A DNA stretch of 64,000 nt, taken from assembly GCF_014203605.1 (NCBI RefSeq), contig NZ_JACHJJ010000024.1:80611-144610 (forward strand), written 5' to 3'. Numbering within the stretch: the stretch's first letter is position 1; every line of letters begins with the position of its first letter. Source of the stretch: Thiemannella venezuelensis. GTDB lineage: Bacteria > Actinomycetota > Actinomycetes > Streptosporangiales > Streptosporangiaceae. Both the position numbers and the translations under genes were made by a program. The notes under the pieces are model-generated. The model was not told the DNA's origin, made no database searches, and saw nothing but the letters and a program-made list of their open reading frames with translations. Positions 1 to 8,916 of the stretch are shown here, piece by piece.

Positions 1-622
1 CGGTGACGTGGTCGCGGACCGCCGGAAGTCCGGGGTTGTAGTAGAGGCGGCCCTCGTGCTTGACGACCCAGTCGGGGTGGACCCGGGCCGGGTGGGCGGC
101 CGGGAGCCTGCTCACGTCGGTGTCGTAGGCCGCCCGGTAGGGGTTGAACCAGGCGTGGAACTCCATGCCGCGCTTGTGCGCCTCGGAGATGAGGAAGGGC
201 AGCGGGTCCCAGCCGGGGTCCTTGCCGGCCGTACCGGTCAGGAACTTCGACCAGGGCTCCAGGGAGGACCGGTAGAACGCGTCGGAGGCGGGGCGGACCT
301 GGACGAACACGGCGTTGAAGCGGCGCTTGGCCGCGTTGTCGAGGAGCTTGACGTACTCCGCCTTCTGCCGGGCGGCGGTCATGCCGGTCCGGGTCGGCCA
401 GTCGATGTTGTTGACCGTGGCGATCCAGATCCCGCGGAGCTGCCGCTTGGGGTACCGCGCGTCGACCGGGCACGACGCCGCGGCGACCACCGCGCCGGGC
501 GCGGGCGCGACGGCGGCTCCGGAGGGGTCGGCGGCCTCGGCGCCCGGGCCGAAGGCGTGGGCGGCGCCGAGGGTGAGAGCGGAGAGGGCGGCTGCGGCAA
601 GCAGGGGACGTCCGGTTCGCAT
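1..622 (-). CDS. Secreted glycoside-hydrolase-like 10 (GHL10/DUF187) protein, 3' part beyond window
   Basis: Reading the reverse strand from the ATG at 622 gives an open frame to the window edge, so only the N-terminal ~207 residues are visible. It begins with a signal peptide (MRTGR, then a Leu/Ala-rich core ending near AHA) and a low-complexity Ala/Pro linker. The catalytic-barrel opening follows: RGIWIATVNNIDWPT, then VQVRPASDAFYRS and EFHAWFNPYR. These motifs are characteristic of the family-10-like hydrolases annotated as GHL10 or DUF187, thought to be exported and to act on cell-wall or extracellular glycans. Substrate cannot be told from the sequence. The gene runs away from its neighbours on the minus strand, downstream of the EF-G2 gene. 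Confidence 0.85.
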   Translation of the reverse strand, partial: MRTGRPLLAAAALSALTLGAAHAFGPGAEAADPSGAAVAPAPGAVVAAASCPVDARYPKRQLRGIWIATVNNIDWPTRTGMTAARQKAEYVKLLDNAAKRRFNAVFVQVRPASDAFYRSSLEPWSKFLTGTAGKDPGWDPLPFLISEAHKRGMEFHAWFNPYRAAYDTDVSRLPAAHPARVHPDWVVKHEGRLYYNPGLPAVRDHVT

Positions 623-773
623 GGACCTCAGTGTGGCATCGGCTCCGTGATGCTTCGGCCGAAAGAACGAAATGGTTCTGTGATGTTCCTGCGACGGAAG
701 TGGCCTAAGGGGCGGGTGCGCACCGGCCCGGCCTCCGGCCGGGCCGGGCCGGTGCGCGCCCGCCGCGCCGGGA

Positions 774-2903
774 TCAGGCGGTGACCTTCTCGACCAGGTG
801 GGAGGGGAGCGGCTCGTAGCGCAGGAAGGTGCGCTGGAAGGTCCCCGTCCCGTGCGACATCGACCTCAGGTCGATGGCGTACCGGGTGATCTCCAGTTCC
901 GGCACCTCGGCCCGGACCAGGGTGCGCCCGACGCCGACCGGTTCGGTGCCCAGGACGCGGCCGCGGCGCGAGGACAGGTCGGACATCACCGCGCCGACAT
1001 GGTCGTCGGCGACCAGCACCGCCACCTCGTCGACCGGTTCCAGCAGCAGCGTCGGCACCTTGGCCGCGGCCTCCTTGAGCGCCAGCGCCCCGGCGATCTG
1101 GAAGGCCATGTCGGAGGAGTCGACCGAGTGGGCCTTGCCGTCGTAGAGCGTCACCCGGACGTCCACCATCGGGTACCCGGCGACCACGCCGCGCGCCATC
1201 TGGGTCCGCACGCCCTTCTCCACGGAGGGGATGAACTGGCGCGGCACCACACCGCCGACGATCTTGTCCACGAACTCGAAACCCCCGCCCGAGGGCAGGG
1301 GCTCGACCTCCAGATGGCAGATGGCGTACTGGCCGTGGCCGCCGGTCTGCTTGACGTTGCGGCCCAGCACCTGGCATCTGCCGCCGAAGGTCTCGCGGAG
1401 CGGCACCCGCAGGCCGATCTTCTCGACCTCCACGCCGTGCCGCTTGCTCAGCCGGTCCAGCAGCACGTCGGCGTGGGCCTCGCCCATGCACCAGAGCACC
1501 AGCTGCTTGGTCTCGGCGTTGTTCTCCAGCCGGAGGGTCGGGTCCTCGGCCACGAGACGGCCCAGCGCCTGGCCGAGCTTGTCGTCGTCGGCCTTGGACC
1601 TGGCCTGGATCGCGACCGGCAGCAGCGGGTCCGGCATGGTCCACGCCGTCATCAGCAGCGGGTTCTCCTTGTCGGAGAGCGTGTCGCCGGTCTCCGCGCG
1701 CGACAGCTTGGCCACCGCCACGATGTCGCCCGCCACGCACTTGGCCGCGGGCCGCTGGAGCTTGCCGAGGGGGGACGAGAGCGCGCCGACGCGCTCGTCC
1801 AGGTCGTGGTCCTCGTGCCCCCGGTCGGCCAGGCCGTGCCCGGAGACGTGCACGACGGCGTCCGGGCGCAGCGTCCCGGAGAACACCCTGACCAGGCTGA
1901 TCCGGCCCACGTAGGGGTCGCTGGTGGTCTTGACGACCTCGGCCACGAGGGGCCCCTCGGGGTCGCAGACGATGCCGGGCACCGGTTTGCCGTCGATCGT
2001 GGTGATCTCCGGCATGGAGTGCTCCGTCGGGGAGGGGAACCCCTGGGTGACGAGCTCCAGGACCTCCGCCGCGCCCACGCCGGTCCCGGTGGCCAGCACC
2101 GGGTAGAAGCCGCCGCGCGCGACCGCCTTCTCCAGGTCGTCGATGAGGACCTTGGTGTCGATCTCCTCGCCGGAGAGGTAGCGGTCCATCAGGGACTCGT
2201 CCTCGCTCTCCTGGATGATCCCCTCGATCAGGTCGCCGCGGTACTGCTCGATCTGGTCCTGGTAGTCGGGGCCGGGGGAGTTCTCGGTCCGGACCCCGGT
2301 GGCGTAGTTGTAGAACTTCTGCGACAGCAGCCCGATCAGGCCGTTCACGTGGCCGTTGGTCACCACCGGCAGGTACAGCGGTGCCACGCCGTCGCCGAAC
2401 GCGTCCTGGCAGGCGGTGAGGGCCTCCTCGAAGTCGGCCCGCTGGTGGTCGATCTTGGTGATCACGACCGCGCGGGGCATGCCGACCGCCGAGCACTCCT
2501 CCCAGAGCATCCTGGTCAGGCCGTCCACGCCCTCGGCCGCCGAGACGACGAACAGCGCGGCGTCGGCCGCGCGCAGCCCCGCGCGCAGATCGCCGACGAA
2601 GTCGGCGTATCCGGGCGTGTCCAGCAGATTGATCTTGATGTCGTTGTGGACCACCGGGGCCACGGTGAGGTTCACCGAGCGCTGCTGGCGCACCTCGACC
2701 TCGTCGAAGTCGCTGACGGTGGTCCCGTCCTCGATCCTGCCGGCCCGCTGGATCGTCTTGGTCGCCGCCAGCAGCGACTCGACCAGGGTCGTCTTCCCCG
2801 AGCCCGAATGGCCGACCAGCACCACGTTGCGCACCATGTCCGGCCGGTCGGCCATGAGTGCTCTGCCCGCGGCTCCCGTTGTGCCGGCTGACTTCTCCGC
2901 CAT
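774..2903 (-). CDS. Elongation factor G-like protein EF-G2
   Basis: 709 residues with the EF-G domain order: an N-terminal G domain, domain II, then domains III to V with the RGVVAGYP-type motif of domain IV. I chose the ATG at 2903, which has GGGAGG five bases upstream and yields MAEKSAGTTG; the frame stays open further upstream. The P-loop is GHSGSGKTT and the specificity motif is TKID. The G3 motif reads DTPGYADF where canonical EF-G has DTPGHVDF, so the catalytic His is Tyr99, and the switch-I RGITI is replaced by RSVNL. In the mycobacterial EF-G2 paralogue GTP is bound but not hydrolysed, and this protein is probably similar. A separate fusA for translocation is expected elsewhere in the genome. 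Its job is unknown. Confidence 0.9.
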   Translation of the reverse strand: MAEKSAGTTGAAGRALMADRPDMVRNVVLVGHSGSGKTTLVESLLAATKTIQRAGRIEDGTTVSDFDEVEVRQQRSVNLTVAPVVHNDIKINLLDTPGYADFVGDLRAGLRAADAALFVVSAAEGVDGLTRMLWEECSAVGMPRAVVITKIDHQRADFEEALTACQDAFGDGVAPLYLPVVTNGHVNGLIGLLSQKFYNYATGVRTENSPGPDYQDQIEQYRGDLIEGIIQESEDESLMDRYLSGEEIDTKVLIDDLEKAVARGGFYPVLATGTGVGAAEVLELVTQGFPSPTEHSMPEITTIDGKPVPGIVCDPEGPLVAEVVKTTSDPYVGRISLVRVFSGTLRPDAVVHVSGHGLADRGHEDHDLDERVGALSSPLGKLQRPAAKCVAGDIVAVAKLSRAETGDTLSDKENPLLMTAWTMPDPLLPVAIQARSKADDDKLGQALGRLVAEDPTLRLENNAETKQLVLWCMGEAHADVLLDRLSKRHGVEVEKIGLRVPLRETFGGRCQVLGRNVKQTGGHGQYAICHLEVEPLPSGGGFEFVDKIVGGVVPRQFIPSVEKGVRTQMARGVVAGYPMVDVRVTLYDGKAHSVDSSDMAFQIAGALALKEAAAKVPTLLLEPVDEVAVLVADDHVGAVMSDLSSRRGRVLGTEPVGVGRTLVRAEVPELEITRYAIDLRSMSHGTGTFQRTFLRYEPLPSHLVEKVTA

Positions 2904-3124
2904 GTCGCCTCCCGTGTCGTCTCCTGCGTCGTGTCTCCCGTGTGCCGCGAGGGGGCGGTCGCGCGCAGCCGCGCCCTCGGGTCCGCCGCCGCGTCCGGAC
3001 ACCGCAAGGACGCGGTGTGTTCACCAAATACCCATGTGGCGAATATCACAAGAGGACTGGCCGGATCCGCTTGCGGAGCGTTGGATGCGCGCTCGTGATC
3101 GGCGTGGCCTACGATCGGAGCGCG

Positions 3125-3742
3125 ATGCTGAAACTTCTGCGACCTGCCGTCACCCGAGTGCTGACCCCCCTGGGCAGGGTGCTCGTCGGACGGGGGATCG
3201 GCCCTGACGCGATCACCGCGGTCGGCACGCTCGGCACCGTCGCCGCGGCACTGTTCTTCTATCCCCGGGGCCAGCTGTTCGCGGGCACGGTGGTGATCAC
3301 GTTCTTCGTGCTGGCGGACCTTCTCGACGGGGTCATGGCCCGGATGACCGGGCCGGGCAGCGTCTGGGGGGCCTTCCTCGACTCCGCCCTCGACCGGGTG
3401 GGCGACGCCGCGATCTTCTCGGGGCTGGTGCTCTGGTTCATCGTGAGCGGAGAGCGGGTGCTGGCCGGGGTGGCCCTGTTCTGCCTCGTCGCCGGGGCGC
3501 TGGTCTCCTACGTCAAGGCCAGGGCCGAGGGGCTGGGCATGACCTGCGACGTCGGCCTCGCCGAGCGCCCCGAGCGCCTGGTGGTGGGGCTGGTCTCCGC
3601 GGGCCTGTCCGGGCTCGGCGTGCCGTACATCCTGCCCGCCGGGCTCTGGCTGCTCGCCGCCGCCAGCGCGGTCACGGTCGTCCAGCGTCTGGTGCACGTC
3701 CGCCGCCAGGCCGCCTCCGTTCCTCCCCAGACCCTCCGCTGA
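3125..3742 (+). CDS. pgsA: Phosphatidylinositol phosphate synthase (CDP-alcohol phosphatidyltransferase)
   Basis: 205-residue integral membrane enzyme. It carries the full CDP-alcohol phosphotransferase signature D-x2-D-G-x2-A-R-x8-G-x3-D-x3-D, visible as DLLDGVMAR through GAFLDSALD at about residues 66-92. In actinobacteria this family member joins CDP-diacylglycerol and inositol phosphate to make PI-phosphate, the anchor lipid of PIMs. Assignment to PI rather than PG synthesis rests on context: patA and pimA follow directly. Several hydrophobic segments surround the motif. The chosen ATG at 3125 has GGAG four bases before it. The frame is open further upstream, but the preceding region lacks family sequence. 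A possible -10 (TACGAT, 3110-3115) lies just upstream. Confidence 0.92.
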   Translation: MLKLLRPAVTRVLTPLGRVLVGRGIGPDAITAVGTLGTVAAALFFYPRGQLFAGTVVITFFVLADLLDGVMARMTGPGSVWGAFLDSALDRVGDAAIFSGLVLWFIVSGERVLAGVALFCLVAGALVSYVKARAEGLGMTCDVGLAERPERLVVGLVSAGLSGLGVPYILPAGLWLLAAASAVTVVQRLVHVRRQAASVPPQTLR

Positions 3743-3753
3743 CCGGGAGAAGC

Positions 3754-4671
3754 ATGACCGACAAGCCGTCTCTGCAGGATCGCCTCGTCGCGGCCGGGTT
3801 CGGCGCGGGCTGGGCGATCGTCCCCCACCTGCCCGAGCGCCTCACCACCCGCGCCTTCGACGCCGCCGCCGACCGGCTGTGGAAGCGGCGGGGGAAGTCG
3901 GTGCTCCGGCTGGAGGCCAACCTCGCCCGGGTCAGGGGCACCTCCTCCGACGACCCGGACGTGCGGGCGCTGAGCCGCGAGGGCATGCGCTCCTACTTCC
4001 GCTACTTCCACGAGGTCTTCCGCCTGCCGTCCGTCCCGCGCGCCGAGGTCGTCGCCCGCACCCACGTCACCGGCGGGGAGCGGATCTTCGAGAACCTGGA
4101 GAAGGGGCGCGGCGTGGTGCTCGCCCTGCCGCACACGGGCAACTGGGACGAGGCGGGCGCCTGGCTCATCGGGGCGTCGGGGCAGTCGTTCACGACCGTG
4201 GCCGAGCGGCTCAGGCCCGAGTCCATGTACCGCCGCTACACCGCCTTCCGCGAGGGGCTCGGCATGGAGGTGCTCCCGCTGACGGGAGGCGAGGGCAACA
4301 CCTTCGGCACGCTGGCCCAGCGGCTGCGCGCCGGCCGGGTGGTCGCCCTGCCCGCCGAGCGCGACCTGACCGCCCGGGGGATCGAGGTCCGGTTCTTCGG
4401 GGCCGCCACCCGCATGCCCGCGGGCCCCGGGCTGCTGGCCGTGCACACCGGGGCCGCGCTGCTGCCGGCTCTGCCGTACTTCAGGGGCCGCGACTGGGGC
4501 CTGGACATCGCCGAGGAGATCGAGGTGCCCGCCGAGGGCACCCGCCAGGAGAAGACGGCCGCCGTCATGCAGAGCCTGGCCGTCGCCTTCGAGAAGGGCA
4601 TCTCCGAGCACCCCGAGGACTGGCACATGCTCCAGCGCCTCTGGCTCGACGACCTGGAGCCCCGGTCATGA
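3754..4671 (+). CDS. patA: Phosphatidylinositol mannoside acyltransferase (PatA-type, LPLAT family)
   Basis: 305 residues of the lysophospholipid/LpxL-like acyltransferase family. The catalytic H-x4-D motif is seen as HTGNWDEA at about residues 127-132, and an acceptor-side motif around PAERDLTARG follows. In mycobacteria PatA adds a fatty acyl chain to the mannose of PIM1/PIM2 at the cytoplasmic face of the membrane. The gene begins 11 bases after pgsA with GGGAGA ahead of its ATG. Its stop overlaps an ATG in the sequence ATGA, and pimA starts about 90 bases later, so the three form one operon. Function is by family and context. Confidence 0.9.
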   Translation: MTDKPSLQDRLVAAGFGAGWAIVPHLPERLTTRAFDAAADRLWKRRGKSVLRLEANLARVRGTSSDDPDVRALSREGMRSYFRYFHEVFRLPSVPRAEVVARTHVTGGERIFENLEKGRGVVLALPHTGNWDEAGAWLIGASGQSFTTVAERLRPESMYRRYTAFREGLGMEVLPLTGGEGNTFGTLAQRLRAGRVVALPAERDLTARGIEVRFFGAATRMPAGPGLLAVHTGAALLPALPYFRGRDWGLDIAEEIEVPAEGTRQEKTAAVMQSLAVAFEKGISEHPEDWHMLQRLWLDDLEPRS

Positions 4672-4762
4672 GGGCCGCGGCCGGACCCGGCGCGGCGGGC
4701 ACGGACCGGGACCTCCGCGGACCGGGCTCCCGGCGGAGCGGGCGAGGGGCGGCGGGGACGCG

Positions 4763-5890
4763 GTGAGAGTAGGCATCGTCTGCCCGTACACCTGGGACGT
4801 GCCCGGGGGCGTCCAGGCGCACATCCGCGACCTCGCCGAGGCGCTCATCGCCGACGGCCACCAGGTCGAGGTGATCGCCCCGGCCGCCGACGACGCGCCG
4901 CTGCCCTCCTACGTGACGCCCGCCGGGCGCGCGGTGCCCGTGCCCTACAACGGGTCGGTGGCGCGGCTGGCGTTCGGGTTCCTGTCGGCGAACCGGGTGC
5001 GCCGGTGGATCCGGGAGGGCCGGTTCGACGTGCTGCACGTGCACGAGCCGTTCGTGCCGAGCCTGGGCGTCCTGGCCTGCTGGGCGGCGAAGGGGCCGAT
5101 CGTGGCCACCTTCCACGCCTCCTACCAGCGCTCGCGGGCGCTGTCGGTCTCGGCGCCGGTCCTGCAGACCGCGGTGGAGAAGATCACCGGCAGGATCGCC
5201 GTGTCGGACGCCGCGCGCACGACCCTCGTCGAGCACATGGGCGGCGACGCCGTGCTCATCCCGAACGGGGTGACGGTGAGCCGCTACGCCGAGGCCGAGC
5301 CGCTGCCCGGCTGGGACGGGGGCGAGGTGATCGGGTTCCTGGGCCGGATGGACGAGCCGCGCAAGGGCCTGCCCGTGCTGCTGGAGGCCTTCGCGCTGCT
5401 GGCGCCCGTGCGGCCGCGCCTGCGCCTGCTCGTCGCCGGCCCCGGCGACGCGGAGGAGGTGCTGGAGAAGGTCCCGGCGGAGTTCCGCGACCGGGTCGGC
5501 CTGCTGGGCATGGTCAGCGAGGAGGACAAGGTCCGGGCCTACCACTCGGTCGACGTCTTCTGCGCGCCCAACCTGGGCGGGGAGAGCTTCGGCATCGTGC
5601 TCACCGAGGCCATGTCGGCCGGGGCGGCGATCCTGGCCAGCGACATCCCCGCCTTCCGCAGGGTCCTCGACGACGGCCAGGCCGGGGCGCTGTTCGAGAC
5701 GGGCGACGCCGCCTCGCTCGCCCGCGAGGCCGCGGCGCTGCTGGACGACCCCGCCCGCCGGGCCAAGCTCTCGGACGAGGCGCGCACCGCCGTGTGGAAG
5801 TACGACTGGTCGACCGTCGCCCGCGACGTGGTGCGCGTCTACGAGACGGTGGCGAGCGCCGCCGGGGTCGAGGAGGACGACCGGCCGTGA
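4763..5890 (+). CDS. pimA: Phosphatidylinositol alpha-mannosyltransferase PimA (GT4)
   Basis: 375-residue GT-B glycosyltransferase that transfers mannose from GDP-mannose to position 2 of phosphatidylinositol, the first committed step of PIM synthesis. The N-terminal Rossmann half opens MRVGIVCPYTWDVPGG, with the glycine-rich loop of PimA. The C-terminal nucleotide-binding half carries GFLGRMDEPRKGL and the E-x7-E motif in GESFGIVLTEAMSAG near residue 280. The start is GTG at 4763 with a GGCGGGGA-type ribosome site. It follows the PIM acyltransferase gene, and its stop overlaps the next start (GTGA). Length matches characterised PimA proteins. Confidence 0.93.
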   Translation: MRVGIVCPYTWDVPGGVQAHIRDLAEALIADGHQVEVIAPAADDAPLPSYVTPAGRAVPVPYNGSVARLAFGFLSANRVRRWIREGRFDVLHVHEPFVPSLGVLACWAAKGPIVATFHASYQRSRALSVSAPVLQTAVEKITGRIAVSDAARTTLVEHMGGDAVLIPNGVTVSRYAEAEPLPGWDGGEVIGFLGRMDEPRKGLPVLLEAFALLAPVRPRLRLLVAGPGDAEEVLEKVPAEFRDRVGLLGMVSEEDKVRAYHSVDVFCAPNLGGESFGIVLTEAMSAGAAILASDIPAFRRVLDDGQAGALFETGDAASLAREAAALLDDPARRAKLSDEARTAVWKYDWSTVARDVVRVYETVASAAGVEEDDRP

Positions 5891-6426
5891 CGACCACGCT
5901 GATCCTGGTGGTGGGCGCCCTCGTGGTGCTCACCGCCGTCTACGTCTCCTGGCGGGCGGGCCGGCTGGACCGGCTGCACATCCGGCTGGAGCTGGCCCGC
6001 GAGTCGCTGGACGCCGCCCTCGTACGGCGGGCCGCCGTCTGCCTGGAACTGGCCGCCTCCCGGATCCTGGACCCGGCGACCAGCCTGGTGCTGGCCGCCG
6101 GCGCCCACGAGGCCCGTACGGCCGGCCCCGAGGAGCGCGAGCACGCCGAGAGCGACCTGTCGCGCACGCTCCGGGCGGTGCTCGACCAGGACCGCTTCCG
6201 GGAGAAACTGGCCGAGACCCCGGCCGGTCCGGAACTGCTCGAGGAACTCGACGCGGCGGTGGCCAAGGTGGTCTACGCCCGCCGCTTCTACAACAACGCG
6301 GTCGGCGTCACGCGCGCGGCCCAGCGCCGCTGGCTGGCCCGCACGCTCCGGCTGGCCGGACACACCGCCTACCCGGACTTCTTCGAGATCGACGACGATC
6401 CCCCGTACGCTCTGGCCGCGGAGTAG
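5887..6426 (+). CDS. LemA-like single-pass membrane protein
   Basis: 179 residues starting at GTG 5887, which overlaps the pimA stop by four bases. An N-terminal hydrophobic segment (TLILVVGALVVLTAVYV) is followed by a predominantly helical region. The C-terminal half contains YARRFYNNAVGVTR and then YPDFFEIDDDPPY, which resemble the RxYN(D/N)AV element and the terminal FE(x)DDxP of LemA proteins. LemA-type proteins are membrane-anchored helical bundles of unknown biochemical role. Translational coupling to pimA suggests a part in the inner-membrane PIM machinery or simple co-expression; this is inference. Confidence 0.65.
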   Translation: MTTTLILVVGALVVLTAVYVSWRAGRLDRLHIRLELARESLDAALVRRAAVCLELAASRILDPATSLVLAAGAHEARTAGPEEREHAESDLSRTLRAVLDQDRFREKLAETPAGPELLEELDAAVAKVVYARRFYNNAVGVTRAAQRRWLARTLRLAGHTAYPDFFEIDDDPPYALAAE

Positions 6427-6641
6427 CCGATCCCTGCGGGCGGTTCCCAGGAAGTTCGCAGGCTTCTCGAGGGAGAGGCGGAGGCCTGACCCGCGGACCG
6501 CCGCCTGCCGCGGAGAGCTCGGGAACGGGCCCGCGCGACCTGCCCGGCCGGGATTTTCCGTCATGCACGAAGCCGACTATCCGATAAGTCCGACACAGGT
6601 AAGCTCTTGGGGATTTCAGGCCTGATTTTAGGAGATGTACC

Positions 6642-7652
6642 GTGCGGTTGCCCCGGATGATCGCCGTCACGCTGGCCGGATCGGCGGTCCTGCTGCCGGC
6701 CGCGGCCTGCTCGTCCGACGAGTCCGCCCCGGGCAAGGCGCCGCAGGCGGCCACCGCCGCACCTCCGACCCCCACCCCGGAGCCGACCCACCCGTTCACC
6801 GGGCTGCCCGGCGCGGCCCGCAGGCCGGTGCTCGCGGCGAAGATCGAGAACACCTCGGCGGGCAAGCCCCAGCTCGGCCTCAAGAGCGCGGACATCGTCT
6901 ACGTCGAGCAGGTCGAGGCGGGCCTGACCCGGCTGATGGCGATCTTCTCCTCGAAGATCCCGGCCAAGATCGGCCCGGTCCGCAGCGCCCGCATCTCCGA
7001 CCTGCACATCGCCCCGCAGTTCGGCAAGCCCGCCTTCGCCTACTCCGGCGCGCAGACCAAGATGCTCCCGCACATCGCGGCCGCCTCCCTGTTCGACGTC
7101 TCCGACAGCCGCGCCCCCGGCGCCTACTTCCGCCAGCCCGGCCGGTACGCCCCCTACAACCTGTTCGCCAACACCCGGCAACTGCTGGCCAAGGCCCCCA
7201 AGGCGAGCCGGGCCAAGGACATCGGGTTCACCTTCGGCGAGGCCCCGGCCGAGGGCGGGACGCCCCGCAGGACCTTCAACGTGAAGTACCCCGCCGCCCG
7301 CTTCACCTTCGGCTGGTCGGAGAAGGCCGGCAAGTGGCTGATCTGGCAGGACGGCGAGAAGGACATGGCGGCCGAGGGCGGTCAGCTCGGCGCCCCCACC
7401 ATCGTCGTGCAGTACACCAAGACCGAGCGCTCGGAGTTCCACGACAAGAACCAGAGCTACACGCCCCTGGTGCACACCGTCGGCAAGGGGCGGGCGGTCG
7501 TGCTCCGCGACGGCATGGCCTTCAAGGCCAGGTGGTCGCGGGCGGGCGAGGAGGACGGCACCGTCTTCACCACCGAGGCCGGGGAGCCGATGAACTTCGC
7601 CCCGGGCCAGGTCTGGGTCGTGCTCGCCGCGCCCAAGCCCGTCATCCCCTGA
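6642..7652 (+). CDS. DUF3048 (YerB-like) lipoprotein
   Basis: 336 residues. The N terminus is a lipoprotein signal ending in LLPAAAC, so Cys24 is the likely lipidated residue. A Pro/Thr-rich linker of about 25 residues follows, then the DUF3048 domain. Recognisable family motifs are RPVLAAKIENT, ADIVYVEQVEAGLTRL, SKIPAKIGPVRSAR and a C-terminal FAPGQVWV. Family members are exported; their function is not established. GTG at 6642 is preceded by AGGAGA (6630-6635) at good spacing. The 215 bases upstream are less GC-rich near 6550-6640 and probably contain its promoter, so it seems to be a stand-alone unit between the PIM operon and pdxS. Confidence 0.85.
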   Translation: MRLPRMIAVTLAGSAVLLPAAACSSDESAPGKAPQAATAAPPTPTPEPTHPFTGLPGAARRPVLAAKIENTSAGKPQLGLKSADIVYVEQVEAGLTRLMAIFSSKIPAKIGPVRSARISDLHIAPQFGKPAFAYSGAQTKMLPHIAAASLFDVSDSRAPGAYFRQPGRYAPYNLFANTRQLLAKAPKASRAKDIGFTFGEAPAEGGTPRRTFNVKYPAARFTFGWSEKAGKWLIWQDGEKDMAAEGGQLGAPTIVVQYTKTERSEFHDKNQSYTPLVHTVGKGRAVVLRDGMAFKARWSRAGEEDGTVFTTEAGEPMNFAPGQVWVVLAAPKPVIP

Positions 7653-7805
7653 GGCGCAAGCCGTACATCCTGTCCAACATGTGCGGCCGGGCGTGACAAG
7701 GTGGCGTGTAAGGGGAAGGGCGTGCCACCGCCTACGATGAAGAGGTGGCGGCCGTCCGACGGGCGGCCGTGATCCGCAGCAACCAGCCGTCGTGAGGTAG
7801 AGACC

Positions 7806-8720
7806 GTGTCCAGCAGCACGCCCGAAGTCACCGAGACCGCCGTCACCGGAACCGCCCGGGTGAAGCGCGGTATGGCCGAGATGCTCAAGGGCGGCGTCAT
7901 CATGGACGTCGTCACCCCCGAGCAGGCCAAGATCGCCGAGGACGCCGGGGCCGTCGCCGTCATGGCCCTGGAGCGCGTCCCGGCCGACATCCGCGCCCAG
8001 GGCGGCGTCTCCCGGATGAGCGACCCCGACATGATCGACGGCATCATCGCCGCCGTCTCGATCCCCGTCATGGCCAAGGCCCGCATCGGCCACTTCGCCG
8101 AGGCCCAGGTCCTGCAGTCGCTGGGGGTCGACTACATCGACGAGTCCGAGGTGCTCACCCCGGCCGACTACGCCAACCACATCGACAAGTGGCAGTTCAC
8201 GGTGCCCTTCGTCTGCGGTGCGACCAACCTGGGCGAGGCGCTGCGCCGCATCACCGAGGGCGCGGCCATGATCCGCTCCAAGGGCGAGGCCGGCACCGGC
8301 GACGTCTCCAACGCCGTCACCCACATGCGTACGATCCGCGGCGAGCTCCGGCGCCTGGCCGCGCTGCCCGAGGACGAGCTCTACGTCGCGGCCAAGGAGC
8401 TGCAGGCGCCGTACGAGCTGGTGGCCGAGGTCGCCAAGACCGGCAAGCTGCCCGTCGTGCTGTTCACCGCGGGCGGCATCGCCACCCCGGCCGACGCCGC
8501 GATGATGATGCAGCTCGGCGCCGAGGGCGTGTTCGTCGGCTCGGGCATCTTCAAGTCCGGCAACCCCGCCCAGCGCGCCGCCGCCATCGTCAAGGCCACC
8601 ACCTTCCACGACGACCCCGACGTCGTCGCCAAGGTCTCCCGCGGTCTGGGCGAGGCCATGGTCGGCATCAACGTCGACGAGATCCCCGTCCCGCACCGCC
8701 TGGCCGAGCGCGGCTGGTAA
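7806..8720 (+). CDS. pdxS: Pyridoxal 5'-phosphate synthase, PdxS (lyase) subunit
   Basis: 304-residue TIM-barrel subunit that builds PLP from ribose 5-phosphate, glyceraldehyde 3-phosphate and ammonia delivered by PdxT. Diagnostic motifs are [42 protein letters not shown] and [14 protein letters not shown]. The catalytic lysines sit in KARIGH and in the neighbourhood of the EAGTGD loop. It starts at GTG 7806 after GAGGTAGAGACC. A strong hairpin terminator follows within 18 bases of the stop, which is odd because pdxT normally lies immediately downstream (see 8738-9096). Confidence 0.97.
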   Translation: MSSSTPEVTETAVTGTARVKRGMAEMLKGGVIMDVVTPEQAKIAEDAGAVAVMALERVPADIRAQGGVSRMSDPDMIDGIIAAVSIPVMAKARIGHFAEAQVLQSLGVDYIDESEVLTPADYANHIDKWQFTVPFVCGATNLGEALRRITEGAAMIRSKGEAGTGDVSNAVTHMRTIRGELRRLAALPEDELYVAAKELQAPYELVAEVAKTGKLPVVLFTAGGIATPADAAMMMQLGAEGVFVGSGIFKSGNPAQRAAAIVKATTFHDDPDVVAKVSRGLGEAMVGINVDEIPVPHRLAERGW

Positions 8721-8737
8721 CGCAGGGGGAGCGCGTC

Positions 8738-8768
8738 GAAGGCGGCATCCGCGAAGGATGCCGCCTTC
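8738..8768 (+). terminator. Intrinsic-type hairpin after pdxS
   Basis: A perfect 13-bp inverted repeat (8738-8750 with 8756-8768) closes a five-base loop GCGAA. It lies 17 bases after the pdxS stop. There is no long T-run, as is usual for actinobacterial terminators. Confidence 0.75.
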
Positions 8769-8883
8769 CGCATGTCCGGCGGAGTCCACCCGTCCGTCAC
8801 GATCCTCCGGGTCCTGCGGCACGGCGTGGCCACGGCGGCCCCCGAGTGGGGGCACAGCGTCCATGTCGAGGTGGGAGGGCTCT

Positions 8884-8916
8884 TTCACCTCCTGTTCACC
8901 TCCTGTTCACCTCCTG
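8884..8916 (+). repeat. Three tandem copies of an 11-bp unit in the pdxS-pdxT gap
   Basis: The unit TTCACCTCCTG occurs three times head to tail without mismatch. The surrounding interval 8769-9096 (about 330 bases) has no gene that I can support. It also holds a 7-bp inverted repeat at 9027-9046, close upstream of pdxT and next to a TACGCT element (9053-9058) that could be a -10 box. The complementary strand of the repeat reads CAGGAGGTGAA, which is strongly ribosome-site-like. Confidence 0.8.
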
